In this document: positions 25,386 through 33,844 of the stretch, piece after piece
How the letters are laid out: every line of letters begins with the position of its first letter
Numbering within the stretch: the stretch's first letter is position 1
Assembly: GCA_014381745.1 (NCBI GenBank)
Contig: JACNLA010000025.1
Span: 1 to 34,552, forward strand
Direction: 5' to 3'
From: Actinomycetota bacterium
Lineage (GTDB): Bacteria; Actinomycetota; Acidimicrobiia; Acidimicrobiales; MedAcidi-G1
DNA length: 34,552 bases
The notes under the pieces: model-generated
Told to the model about the DNA's origin: nothing
The model's input: only the letters and a program-made list of their open reading frames with translations
Databases searched by the model: none
Translations under genes and position numbers: made by a program

Positions 25386-26560
25386 GGACCCGACTGAGGC
25401 GCTTCGCAGCCGTGGGAATCACGGCCACCGCCATAGACATCGGCGTGGCCGTCGTGCTGCTCCGGCGGGGTTGGGCCGTGCCGGCAGCCGACCTGGTGGC
25501 CCTGGCCGCCGCAGCCACGTTCGCTCGACCGCTGCACAGGGCCATCACGCTGCGCGACGACCCGTTCACACGCTGGATGCGCTCACCGGCAATGTTCGCC
25601 GCGGTGGTAACCACCGCCGGCCTCGTCGACCTGCTCGTCCTGTCATGGGTGCGGATCGACGGCACCCTCACCGACGACCTCCTGGCCAAGGCCACCGCCG
25701 TGGCGGCAGCCGCCATCGTGAGGGCCGTCGCCTACCGTTCGCTGCTGTTCAGGGTGGTGCGACGCGAACAGGAACACCCCGTGGCACGTCCCCTGCCCGA
25801 CGGAACCCACCGCCTCACCGTGGTCCTGCCCGCCTACCGCGAGGCCGACCGCATCGGAGACACCGTGGCCAGGGTGCGCAGCGAGCTGGGCGCCCGCCTG
25901 GGCGACGCACCCGATGCCCTCCAGATCGTGGTGGTCGACGACGGCTCCGACGACGACACCTCCGGTGCCGCAGCCGCTGCCGGAGCCGACGTGGTCGTGC
26001 GCCTCAAGGAGAACAGCGGCAAGGGCGCAGCCGTGAGGGCCGGAGTGGCCACCGCAACAGGACGCGCCATCGCCTTCACCGACGCCGACCTTGCCTACTC
26101 ACCGGCACAGATCGCCGACCTCCTCACCCTCGTCGAGGACGGCTACGACATGGTCGTCGGCAGCCGCCGCCACACCGACACACGCACCCTCGTGGCCGCC
26201 GGACGCCTCCGCGAGGCCGGCGGACGCCTCGTCAACCTTGCAACCCACGCCCTCCTGTTGGGCCAGTACCACGACACCCAGTGCGGCCTCAAGGCCTTCC
26301 GGGCCGACGCCGCCCGGGCCCTCTTTGACGCATCCCGCCTGGACGGGTTCGCCTTCGACGTGGAGCTGTTCCACCTGGCCGAACGCTGGCGCCTCTCCCT
26401 GGCCGAGGTTCCCGTCGAGGTCGAGCACTCGGACCGCAGCACCGTCAGCGCCCTCAGCGACGGCCTGCGCATGGTCACCGACCTGATCCGGGTGCGCCAG
26501 GCCGCCCGGCGCGGCGACTACCCGAACCCGACCCAGCCGGGAGCCGACACCGATGGGTGA
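25382..26560 (+). CDS. GtrA-like membrane domain fused to a GT2 polyprenyl-phosphate sugar transferase
   Basis: 392 residues. Residues 1-128 form a GtrA-like bundle of about four helices (starting with VGITATAIDIGVAVVLL). Residues ~140-370 form a GT2 domain of the dolichyl-phosphate mannose/glucose synthase type: RLTVVLPAYREADRI, VVVDDGSDDDTSG, FTDADLAYSP with the DAD metal motif, and GLKAFRADAARAL. It probably makes polyprenyl-phosphate hexose and helps flip it for use by an outer-face transferase, possibly the preceding protein. The start overlaps the previous stop (ATGA), and the end overlaps manB by 8 bp. The order membrane-then-GT2 is the reverse of the fusions I know best. Confidence 0.8.
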   Translation: MRTRLRRFAAVGITATAIDIGVAVVLLRRGWAVPAADLVALAAAATFARPLHRAITLRDDPFTRWMRSPAMFAAVVTTAGLVDLLVLSWVRIDGTLTDDLLAKATAVAAAAIVRAVAYRSLLFRVVRREQEHPVARPLPDGTHRLTVVLPAYREADRIGDTVARVRSELGARLGDAPDALQIVVVDDGSDDDTSGAAAAAGADVVVRLKENSGKGAAVRAGVATATGRAIAFTDADLAYSPAQIADLLTLVEDGYDMVVGSRRHTDTRTLVAAGRLREAGGRLVNLATHALLLGQYHDTQCGLKAFRADAARALFDASRLDGFAFDVELFHLAERWRLSLAEVPVEVEHSDRSTVSALSDGLRMVTDLIRVRQAARRGDYPNPTQPGADTDG

Positions 26561-27905
26561 TCCGGCGGCGGTATTCCTCGCCTATGACATCAGGGGCCTC
26601 GTCCCCGAACACCTCGACGCAGACCTCTCCCGTCGCATCGGCGCCGCCTTCGCCCGCCTGGTTCGCCGTCGCGAGCCCGACACCGTACGAATCGTGCTTG
26701 GCCGCGACATGAGGGAAACCGGCGTCGAACTGGCCGCTGCCTTCGCAGACGGCGTCAGCTCGCAGGGCCTCGACGTGGTCGACCTGGGGCTCGCATCCAC
26801 CGACATGCTCTACTTCGCCTCCGGTCACATGGACGCACCCGGAGCCGTGTTCACGGCCAGCCACAACCCGGCCGGATACAACGGCATCAAGCTCTGCCTC
26901 TCGGCAGCCAAACCCGTTGGTCGCGACACCGGCCTGGCTGAGATGCAGGCCGACCTGGAGGACCCAGACGCCGGTGGGCGAGCACTGGGAACCACCTCCA
27001 CCCTCGACCTGTTGGACGCCTTTGCCAACCACGTGCGCTCCTTTGTCGACATCTCAGCCCTGGCGCCCCTCAAGGTCGTCGTCGACACCGCAAACGGCAT
27101 GGGTGGCCTCGTCGTACCCGCCGTGTTCGACAGCCTGCCCTTCGACATCGAGATCATGTACGCCGACCTGGACGGAACCTTCCCCAACCACCCCGCAGAC
27201 CCCCTGCAGGCGGCCAACCTGGTCGACCTCCAGGAGCGGGTGCTCGCCACCGGCGCCGACATCGGCCTGGCCTTTGACGGCGACGCCGACCGGGTTTTCC
27301 TCGTCGACGAGGCGGCCCGCCCAGTCTCCGGCTCACTCACCACGGCACTCGTGGCGGCAACCGTCCTTGGCCACCAACCCGGCGCCACCGTCATCCACAA
27401 CCTGATCTGTTCGAAGGCTGTACCAGAGGTCATCGCCGAACACGGCGGCAGGGCCGTGCGAAGCCGCGTCGGCCACTCCTACATCAAAGAACTCATGGCA
27501 ACCGAGGGGGCGGCCTTCGCCGGCGAGCACTCCGGGCACTACTACTTCGCAGACAACTACCGGGCCGACTCAGGCCTCATAGCGGCCCTCATGGTGCTCG
27601 AAGCCCTGTCAGCCTCAGGAGGAACACTCAGCGCCCTGCTGGCGCCATACGACCGGTACGCCGCCTCCGGCGAGATCAACTTCAGGGTCGACGACACGGT
27701 GGCCGTCATTTCGCGTATCACCTCACACTTCGAAGGCGGGGGCCGCCTCGACCACACGGACGGCCTCACCGTCGACATGGGCGCATGGTGGTTCAACCTG
27801 CGCCCCTCCAACACCGAACCCCTGCTGCGCCTCAACCTCGAGGCCCCAACCGCCAAAGACTGCGCCGACCGGCTTGCCGAGGTGTCGGCGCTCATCAGCC
27901 AATAG
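26553..27905 (+). CDS. manB: Phosphomannomutase/phosphoglucomutase
   Basis: Interconverts mannose-6-phosphate and mannose-1-phosphate (possibly the glucose forms too), feeding GDP-mannose synthesis. It has 450 residues of the alpha-D-phosphohexomutase family: YDIRG at residues 11-15, the phosphoserine loop TASHNP with Ser103, the metal loop DGDADR starting at D242, GEHSGHYYF in the sugar-binding region, and the phosphate-binding SNTEP near the C-terminus. The ATG overlaps the GtrA-GT2 gene by 8 bp. The adjoining manA completes the route from fructose-6-phosphate. Confidence 0.94.
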   Translation: MGDPAAVFLAYDIRGLVPEHLDADLSRRIGAAFARLVRRREPDTVRIVLGRDMRETGVELAAAFADGVSSQGLDVVDLGLASTDMLYFASGHMDAPGAVFTASHNPAGYNGIKLCLSAAKPVGRDTGLAEMQADLEDPDAGGRALGTTSTLDLLDAFANHVRSFVDISALAPLKVVVDTANGMGGLVVPAVFDSLPFDIEIMYADLDGTFPNHPADPLQAANLVDLQERVLATGADIGLAFDGDADRVFLVDEAARPVSGSLTTALVAATVLGHQPGATVIHNLICSKAVPEVIAEHGGRAVRSRVGHSYIKELMATEGAAFAGEHSGHYYFADNYRADSGLIAALMVLEALSASGGTLSALLAPYDRYAASGEINFRVDDTVAVISRITSHFEGGGRLDHTDGLTVDMGAWWFNLRPSNTEPLLRLNLEAPTAKDCADRLAEVSALISQ

Positions 27906-27908
27906 CCT
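27903..27908 (+). promoter_or_regulatory. Possible internal -10 element before the Trm112-like gene
   Basis: TAGCCT overlaps the manB stop codon (27903-27905) and ends 7 nt before the ATG at 27916. The overlap with TAG makes a chance match more likely than at other sites. Confidence 0.25.
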
Positions 27909-27915
27909 CAGGTGC

Positions 27916-28152
27916 ATGGCACTAGACCCGATGCTCCTCGAAATCCTGGCCTGCCCCGACGACAAGGGCCCGCTCCTCTACTTCTCGGCCGAGGACTCCC
28001 TCTACAACCCCCGTCTGCGACGCCGCTACGCCATCACCGACGACATCCCCGTGATGCTCATCGACGAGGCCGAGACCGTCGACGACGCCGAACACGACCG
28101 CCTTACAGCTCTCGCCGCCGCCGAGGGCATAGAGCCCACCTTCACGGCCTGA
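27916..28152 (+). CDS. Trm112-like small protein with reduced cysteine set
   Basis: 78 residues. The N-terminus MLLEILACPDDKGPLLYF and the later YAITDDIPVMLIDEA match Trm112/YcaR-family proteins, which in other organisms are zinc-binding partners or activators of methyltransferases. Here only one Cys remains: the usual CxxC reads CPDD, and no second Cys pair is present, so zinc binding is doubtful. The gene lies between manB and manA. From memory, a Trm112-like gene is found at the same place in other actinobacteria. The ATG at 27916 is chosen at the start of homology, and the upstream frame overlaps manB. Confidence 0.8.
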   Translation: MALDPMLLEILACPDDKGPLLYFSAEDSLYNPRLRRRYAITDDIPVMLIDEAETVDDAEHDRLTALAAAEGIEPTFTA

Positions 28153-28175
28153 CCGGCTCCGACCCGAAACCACCC

Positions 28176-29210
28176 GTGGACCGCCTGGCCGGCCGCCTCA
28201 GGCACTACGACTGGGGCTCGCCCACAGCCCTCGCCGACCTGCGCGGCCTCGAGCCCACAGGTCAACCCGAAGCCGAACTCTGGTTCGAGTCCGACGACCT
28301 CCCTTACCTCGTGAAGGTCCTGGCCGTCCAACAGACCCTCTCGCTGCAGGCACACCCCGGAGCCGAGCAGGCCCGACGGGGCTTTGCCGCCGAGCAGGCA
28401 GCAGGCCTGCCCATTGACCACCCCGACCGTTCCTTCGTTGACGACCGCGCCAAGCCCGAGCTGGTATGTGCAGTCACGCCCTTTGAGGCCCTATGCGGGT
28501 TCCGTCCCGTCGACGAGGCGATCACGGCCTCGGCAGCACTCGGCATCCCCGACGACCTCGTCGCCGTGCTGGCAGCTGATGGCCAACAGGCATGGCCGGC
28601 GCTGGTGGCCGGCGCTCTCAGCGGCCGTTGGAACAGCGCAATCGACACCCTCCTGGCGACATGTGCTGCCGGCGTCGGCCAGCCGTTCGCCGACATCGCC
28701 AACCTGGTGCTGCGCCTCGCCGACCAGCACCCCGCCGACCCGGCACTCCTCCTGGTGCCGATGCTGCACCACCACCGACTCCAACCCGGCCAGGCCCTCT
28801 ACGTGGGCCCCGGGGTCCTCCACAGCTACATCGCCGGCATGGCCGTCGAGGTCATGGCCCCCGGCGACAACGTCCTACGCGGAGGCCTCACCACCAAGCA
28901 CGTCGACACCGCCTCTCTCGTCGAGGCCCTCGACCCGGCGGCCGGAGAACACCCCGTCCAGACCCCCGCCGGCCCACTGCACCGCTACGACGTCCCCGTC
29001 GACGACTTCGCAACCTGGCGACTGGACGACACCGCAGTCGACATCGACGAGCGCATCGGACCCGATCTGGTGCTCTCCATGGCCGGCACCACCACCGTTG
29101 GCGGCCTCACCCTCGGCCCCGGCCAGGCCGCCCTCATCCCCGAGGCCGACGGCCCCTACACGGTTCAGACCGACAGCCTCGCCTGGCTGGTAACCGTCGG
29201 AGCCACCTGA
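28176..29210 (+). CDS. manA: Mannose-6-phosphate isomerase, class I
   Basis: Converts fructose-6-phosphate to mannose-6-phosphate, the entry step to GDP-mannose. About 344 residues from GTG 28176 (VDRLAGRLRHYDWGS). It has family landmarks LSLQAHPGAEQA (usual form QVHP; the metal-binding Gln and His are kept), KPELVCAVTPFEALCGFR, and GVLHSYIAGMAVEVMAPGDN followed by VLRGGLTTKHVD. The frame stays open upstream through the Trm112-like gene but without homology, so the GTG is preferred; no strong ribosome binding site is seen, and the exact start is uncertain. It is downstream of manB and upstream of ahcY. Confidence 0.9.
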   Translation: MDRLAGRLRHYDWGSPTALADLRGLEPTGQPEAELWFESDDLPYLVKVLAVQQTLSLQAHPGAEQARRGFAAEQAAGLPIDHPDRSFVDDRAKPELVCAVTPFEALCGFRPVDEAITASAALGIPDDLVAVLAADGQQAWPALVAGALSGRWNSAIDTLLATCAAGVGQPFADIANLVLRLADQHPADPALLLVPMLHHHRLQPGQALYVGPGVLHSYIAGMAVEVMAPGDNVLRGGLTTKHVDTASLVEALDPAAGEHPVQTPAGPLHRYDVPVDDFATWRLDDTAVDIDERIGPDLVLSMAGTTTVGGLTLGPGQAALIPEADGPYTVQTDSLAWLVTVGAT

Positions 29211-29344
29211 GCCCCCGAACCACCTGAGCAGGCGACCCACCTCGGTAGGCTCCCAGCCGGAGGCTGCCTGAACCGGTGTCAGACGACCCCAGCCCCGTCC
29301 AGACAACCCAACCAGTCCAGACACGCAACAAATCAGGAGTCGTC
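29211..29344 (+). promoter_or_regulatory. ahcY leader with -10-like element, small hairpin and ribosome binding site
   Basis: 134 bp. TAGGCT at 29246-29251 is a candidate -10. CAGCC/GGCTG (29254-29258 and 29262-29266) forms a 5-bp hairpin with loop GGA. AGGAG at 29335-29339 is 5 nt before the ATG at 29345. I could not fit the leader to the SAH riboswitch pattern. Confidence 0.4.
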
Positions 29345-30787
<1,443 letters not shown>

Positions 30788-30795
30788 AAGCCACC

Positions 30796-31401
30796 ATGGG
30801 CGAACCAGCACGAGTGGTCGGAATCGCCGGTGGAAGCTGTGCCGGAAAGACCACCCTGGCCCGCGCTCTCGCAGACCGACTCGGCGACGCATGCAACTAC
30901 CTGGCCTTCGACGAGTACTACCGCGACCACGGCCACCTCACCGTCGAGGATCGGGCACTCGTCAACTACGACCACCTGGACTCCCTCGACGACGGCCTCT
31001 TCCTACGCCACCTCGATGACCTGACGGCCGGCCGCCCAGTGGACGTTCCCGTCTACGACTTCGCAACGCACTGTCGAACCGACCAGACCCGCACGCTCCA
31101 GCCACGCCCCATGGTCGTCGCCGACGGCATCCTGCTCTTCGCCATACCCGGCATCACCGACCGCCTCGACCTGAGCGTGTTCGTCGATGCCCCCGAGGAA
31201 CTGCGCCTCGCCCGACGCATCTACCGCGACGTACGCGAAAGGGGCCGCACCGCCGAGAGCGTCCAGGCCCAGTTCGAAGCCACGGTGGCTCCCAGCCACA
31301 GGCTCTTCGTGCAGCCCTTCCGCGAAGGCTCCGACCTTGTCGTAACCGGCGAGGGCGACCCCCGCCCCGTCGTAGACGAGATCCTCGCCCGCCTGACCTG
31401 A
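30796..31401 (+). CDS. udk: Uridine kinase
   Basis: Phosphorylates uridine and cytidine in pyrimidine salvage. It is a 201-residue P-loop kinase: GGSCAGKTT at residues 11-19, the DEYYRDHGHLT and NYDHLDSLDD substrate regions, VYDFATHCR, VADGILLFA and the lid RDVRERGRT. All of these align well with bacterial Udk. The ATG is 8 nt after the ahcY stop; the longer frame upstream is a shadow of ahcY. It is the last gene of the manB-manA-ahcY series and is followed by a hairpin. Confidence 0.92.
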   Translation: MGEPARVVGIAGGSCAGKTTLARALADRLGDACNYLAFDEYYRDHGHLTVEDRALVNYDHLDSLDDGLFLRHLDDLTAGRPVDVPVYDFATHCRTDQTRTLQPRPMVVADGILLFAIPGITDRLDLSVFVDAPEELRLARRIYRDVRERGRTAESVQAQFEATVAPSHRLFVQPFREGSDLVVTGEGDPRPVVDEILARLT

Positions 31402-31448
31402 CCGCTGGGCGGGCCCGGGCGGAGCATCTGGTTATGCCCGCCGGTCAG
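31398..31448 (+). terminator. Long bulged hairpin after udk
   Basis: CTGACC (31398-31403) pairs with GGTCAG (31443-31448), and GGCGGG (31408-31413) pairs with CCCGCC (31437-31442), leaving a 4-nt bulge and a 23-nt loop. It begins at the udk stop. There is no T-tract, and a factor-independent terminator is only one possibility. Confidence 0.4.
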
Positions 31449-31667
31449 GCCGCCGAGGTGCGTCCGCTCCTCCTACTGGCGCAAAGTCGTACGCGTCCCC
31501 ACCTCGGCACCCTGCCCTCCCAACCCGGCACTCCGCCCTGTCGGCCTGGTGTCCAGGTCAGATGGGCGACTCCCACCCGGGGGCGGGTTGCCGCGTCTGG
31601 CTGGCTGGTCGTCTCCTTCGCTCCGGTTGAGCCTGGGAGTCCAGCGGCACTTGAATTGCTGGGTGTC
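31449..31667. other. Stretch without a convincing gene
   Basis: The only open frame here (plus strand, 31434-32039) lacks family features and runs antisense through the HTH gene, so I do not call it. With the hairpin before it, this gives about 266 bp between udk and the minus-strand HTH gene with nothing further visible. Confidence 0.6.
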
Positions 31668-31979
31668 TCAGGGGGCCAACCTGTACCTGGAGTCCTCGAA
31701 CACGGCCGTCACCTCGAGGTGCCCTCCGAGGCCCTCAACCACGTTTCGGAGCGTCGACAGCATCGGGTCGCCGCCGTTTTCAATTCCAGACAACGTCGGC
31801 TGGGTCACAGACAACCGGCTTGCCAGGGTTGCCTGCGTAGTTTCCAGAGTCCGTCGGAGCTCACCGAGGGTGTAGGCCAACTCCTCGGAATCCATCTCAG
31901 CCTTGTACCGCTCAACCCGCGCCCGACGCTCCGAATCGCGGTTGATCGGTTCTGCCAGCTCCCTGAACCTTCGTGCCAT
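31668..31979 (-). CDS. XRE-family HTH antitoxin (HigA-like), now without a working toxin
   Basis: 103 residues. The N-terminus MARRFRELAEPINRDSERRARVERYKAE (written here in part: MARRFRELAEPI then RVERYKAEMD) is typical of HTH antitoxins that follow HigB/Gp49-type toxins. The helix-turn-helix is at about residues 40-90, with LASRLSVTQPTLSGIENG. Upstream on the same strand, the reading frame that should hold the toxin is reduced to its first ~16 codons and last few codons. The antitoxin ATG is 2 nt after a TGA in the toxin tail frame (TGACAATG), the usual spacing of such pairs. It probably still represses its own promoter. It differs in GC content from the flanking genes. Confidence 0.85.
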   Translation of the reverse strand: MARRFRELAEPINRDSERRARVERYKAEMDSEELAYTLGELRRTLETTQATLASRLSVTQPTLSGIENGGDPMLSTLRNVVEGLGGHLEVTAVFEDSRYRLAP

Positions 31980-31981
31980 TG

Positions 31982-32052
31982 TCAGTTCCCTTCTCGGTCG
32001 CTTCGTTCCACCCTGATCCGAACTCGGCGGTGTAGTTGACCTCCCAGTTCAA
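31982..32052 (-). pseudogene. Internally deleted HigB/Gp49-like toxin remnant
   Basis: Reading the minus strand from TTG 32052 gives LNWEVNYTAEFGSGWN, which matches the N-terminal pattern of phage-derived Gp49/HigB-type RNase toxins (WEVxYTxEFxxWW). After about 16 codons the match stops and the frame runs through the start of the antitoxin gene. In another frame, the sequence just before the antitoxin reads ERSDREGN then TGA (31984-31982), a plausible toxin C-terminus. The simplest reading is an internal deletion of most of the toxin gene that kept both ends. The homology is short and judged by eye. Confidence 0.55.
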
Positions 32053-32058
32053 TTGCTG

Positions 32059-32093
32059 AGCATAGGGTTCGGCCAGTATTGGGTCAACCCTAT
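32059..32093 (-). promoter_or_regulatory. Promoter and operator of the decayed toxin-antitoxin locus
   Basis: On the minus strand, TTGACC (32087-32082) and TATGCT (32064-32059) are separated by exactly 17 bp, a good -35/-10 pair. Transcription would begin about at the TTG at 32052. The inverted repeat ATAGGGTT/AACCCTAT (plus strand 32062-32069 and 32086-32093, 16 bp apart) covers both boxes, as expected for autorepression by the HTH antitoxin. Confidence 0.6.
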
Positions 32094-32177
32094 AATCGGG
32101 AAGGAGTTGAGACTGCCTGTCACATCTGGCCTACAGAATGGCTCCATGGAAGTCAGCCTAGGTAATAACAGACTATT

Positions 32178-32196
32178 TCAGATCATAACAATCTGA
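32178..32196 (+). promoter_or_regulatory. Small inverted repeat just before the ComF-like gene
   Basis: TCAGAT (32178-32183) and ATCTGA (32191-32196) form a 6-bp inverted repeat with a 7-nt spacer in locally AT-rich DNA (CATAACA between the arms), touching the ATG at 32196. It may be part of the promoter or an operator; function unknown. Confidence 0.35.
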
Positions 32197-32879
32197 TGCC
32201 ACCTCGTGAGGAGATGGGTCCGACTTACCTGCGTGGTCTGGTTCAGGTGTCCGCCTCCTGCCACCGGTGTCCTCTGGACCTTTCCGGGCCCTGCTCCACC
32301 TGCGTTCGCACGCTCGGGCCCGAACCGCTCCTGAAGGTCCCCACTGGCATCGACCGGGTTCGGGCCCTCACCACCTACCGGGGCCCCGGGGGACGCATCG
32401 TGCGCTCCATCAAGTACGCCAACGGCCGCACGCCCGTCGCCGACCTTGGCCGAGCCATGGCAGTGCTCGTCCCCAACCCACCCGACATCGTCACATGGGT
32501 ACCCACCACCGTTGAACGCCGTGGACGCCGCGGCTTCGACCAGGCCCAGGAACTCGCCAGATCAGTCGCCACAGCACTCGGCCGGCCCTGCCGGCGCCTC
32601 CTGGCCCGCGCCCCGGGACAGGCCCAGACCAGGCTGGCCGTACGCCCGCGCCGACAGGGTCCACACCTTCGGGCCCGAACCGCAGCTTCCGGCTCCAGCG
32701 TGCTGCTGGTCGACGACGTCACCACCACCGGCGCCAGCCTCAACGCCGCCGCCGTTGCGCTACGGGCAGCCGGAGCCACCAGCATCGAGGCCGTGGTGGT
32801 CGCCGCCACCCAACCGGGGAATGAGCGGGCCCGATTGTCGGACAGGTCGATAGGGTCGGCCCGTGGAAGAACACGCTGA
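32196..32879 (+). CDS. ComF-family phosphoribosyltransferase-like protein
   Basis: 227 residues. The N-terminus has four Cys in CHRCPLDLSGPCSTC, a zinc-finger-like start common to ComF/GntX proteins. The phosphoribosyltransferase fold follows: IKYANGRTPVADLGRAM, PTTVERRGRRGFDQAQELA, and the PRPP-binding loop VLLVDDVTTTGAS near residue 170. In transformable bacteria ComF takes part in DNA uptake; elsewhere the role is unclear, and no other competence gene is in the window. ATG 32196 is used; ATG 32214 is possible but has GAGGAG directly touching it. The 3' end overlaps the next gene by 17 bp. Confidence 0.84.
   Translation: MPPREEMGPTYLRGLVQVSASCHRCPLDLSGPCSTCVRTLGPEPLLKVPTGIDRVRALTTYRGPGGRIVRSIKYANGRTPVADLGRAMAVLVPNPPDIVTWVPTTVERRGRRGFDQAQELARSVATALGRPCRRLLARAPGQAQTRLAVRPRRQGPHLRARTAASGSSVLLVDDVTTTGASLNAAAVALRAAGATSIEAVVVAATQPGNERARLSDRSIGSARGRTR
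32851..32856 (+). promoter_or_regulatory. Putative -10 element inside the comF-like gene
   Basis: TAGGGT ends 6 nt before the GTG at 32863, with no ribosome binding site. It fits the leaderless pattern seen elsewhere, and here lies within the 3' end of the upstream gene. Confidence 0.4.
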
Positions 32880-33387
32880 CCAGCACACCGACTCGCTGCC
32901 CGCCGACCTCGACGTCACGGGCATGGTCGGCCCCTACATCTTCCCCGACAACTCCAGGCGCCGCCTGCCCGGCTTCATCTACCTGGGCCTCGCCGCAGCC
33001 ACCATCGTTGTCACCCTCGCCGCGGGCGACTCCACAATGGTCAACGGCGGCCTCATCGTGGGGGCCATCGGCCTCGCCCTGGTCGGCGCATACCACCTCC
33101 AGGGCGGATGGCACCTCGAGGTCGACGAAGCCGACGCCCTCGTGGCCGCCATCAGGGCAACCGGCTTCCCCGTCGGCCACGCCTCGGCACAGATGGCATG
33201 GCGCGGGCTCCGCAGCCGACCCACCTGGCGAATCCTCGTCTACTCCAACGAGTCTCCACCCGAGAGCCGCGGCCTGGTCTTCATCGACGGCATCGACGCA
33301 TCGGTCGTCGCCTGCCACACCGAGGCCCGACCCGACGATGACACCGGCGACTGGGAGTCCGATCCCACGCCCGGGTCTGCGGGCTAG
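32863..33387 (+). CDS. Small two-helix membrane protein, unknown function
   Basis: 174 residues, not recognised. A short acidic N-terminus, two hydrophobic helices (about residues 37-53 and 60-77) joined by a short loop, then a soluble C-terminal domain of about 95 residues (AWRGLRSRPTWRILVYSNES, FIDGIDASVVACH) that looks compact but matches nothing I know, and an Asp/Pro-rich tail. The start is GTG 32863, supported by TAGGGT 6 nt upstream. It lies between comF-like and another small membrane gene and may share a unit with the latter (11 bp apart), though the latter has its own -10-like site. Confidence 0.7.
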   Translation: MEEHADQHTDSLPADLDVTGMVGPYIFPDNSRRRLPGFIYLGLAAATIVVTLAAGDSTMVNGGLIVGAIGLALVGAYHLQGGWHLEVDEADALVAAIRATGFPVGHASAQMAWRGLRSRPTWRILVYSNESPPESRGLVFIDGIDASVVACHTEARPDDDTGDWESDPTPGSAG

Positions 33388-33390
33388 ATT
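33385..33390 (+). promoter_or_regulatory. Putative -10 element before the 109-residue membrane protein gene
   Basis: TAGATT overlaps the previous stop codon (33385-33387) and ends 8 nt before the ATG at 33399. No ribosome binding site is seen. The overlap with TAG weakens the case. Confidence 0.3.
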
Positions 33391-33398
33391 CACCGGTC

Positions 33399-33728
33399 AT
33401 GAACCAGGGCAGGGGAATCTTCATCTTCGCCGGGGCGGCGCTGCTGCTCTGCCTCGGCCTGTTGCTTACACCGGTCTCCTCACAGTACGCCGACCCCTGC
33501 GGGAGCGTCCTGTGGCCGGCCAAGGTCTGGTTCCAGTCCGAGGGCGAGCTAGTCCACGCAACCACCCCTCCGTGCAACGATGCCCGAATGGACCGCCTTC
33601 CTATGGCAGCCATCGTCGGAATCATCGGGCTCGGATTGGGCGTGACCGGCCTGGCCATGCGGCGCAGCGCAAGCGGGCAGGAACAGGCCCCAGAGCCTGC
33701 CCGCAGGTCAACCCGGCCACCCAGGTAG
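33399..33728 (+). CDS. Small two-helix membrane protein with Cys pair in the exported loop
   Basis: 109 residues, not recognised. Helix 1 (about residues 7-25, IFIFAGAALLLCLGLLL), a loop of about 40 residues with two Cys (in DPCGS and PPCND) that could form a disulfide outside the cell, helix 2 (about 69-87, AAIVGIIGLGLGVTGLA), then a basic Pro/Arg tail. Codon use agrees with the genome. It stands before the phosphatidyltransferase gene but is separated from it by a 116-bp leader. Confidence 0.65.
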   Translation: MNQGRGIFIFAGAALLLCLGLLLTPVSSQYADPCGSVLWPAKVWFQSEGELVHATTPPCNDARMDRLPMAAIVGIIGLGLGVTGLAMRRSASGQEQAPEPARRSTRPPR

Positions 33729-33757
33729 CCCCACACACCCTCAACTGCCCGCGCTGC

Positions 33758-33844
33758 TAGCGTTGGGGCGACCGCGCACACAGGTGAAACCCCATCGGGC
33801 ACACCAGGTTGGGCGCCACAATCTTTCCCAGAGGGAGACACCAC
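33758..33844 (+). promoter_or_regulatory. Promoter-like site and leader of the phosphatidyltransferase gene
   Basis: TAGCGT at 33758-33763 is a candidate -10. Unlike the other such sites it is followed by an 81-nt leader with a good ribosome binding site (GAGGGAG, about 8 nt before ATG 33845). GGTG and CACC stretches could fold the leader, but I do not recognise a known RNA element. Confidence 0.35.

Noticed and set aside
29211-29344. SAH riboswitch before ahcY
   Set aside because: The leader has a small hairpin and an AGGCTC stretch, but the conserved GAGGAGCGCUGC-like core and pairing pattern are not found.
31434-32039. 201-codon plus-strand open frame after udk
   Set aside because: No family features, and it runs antisense through the convincing HTH antitoxin gene.
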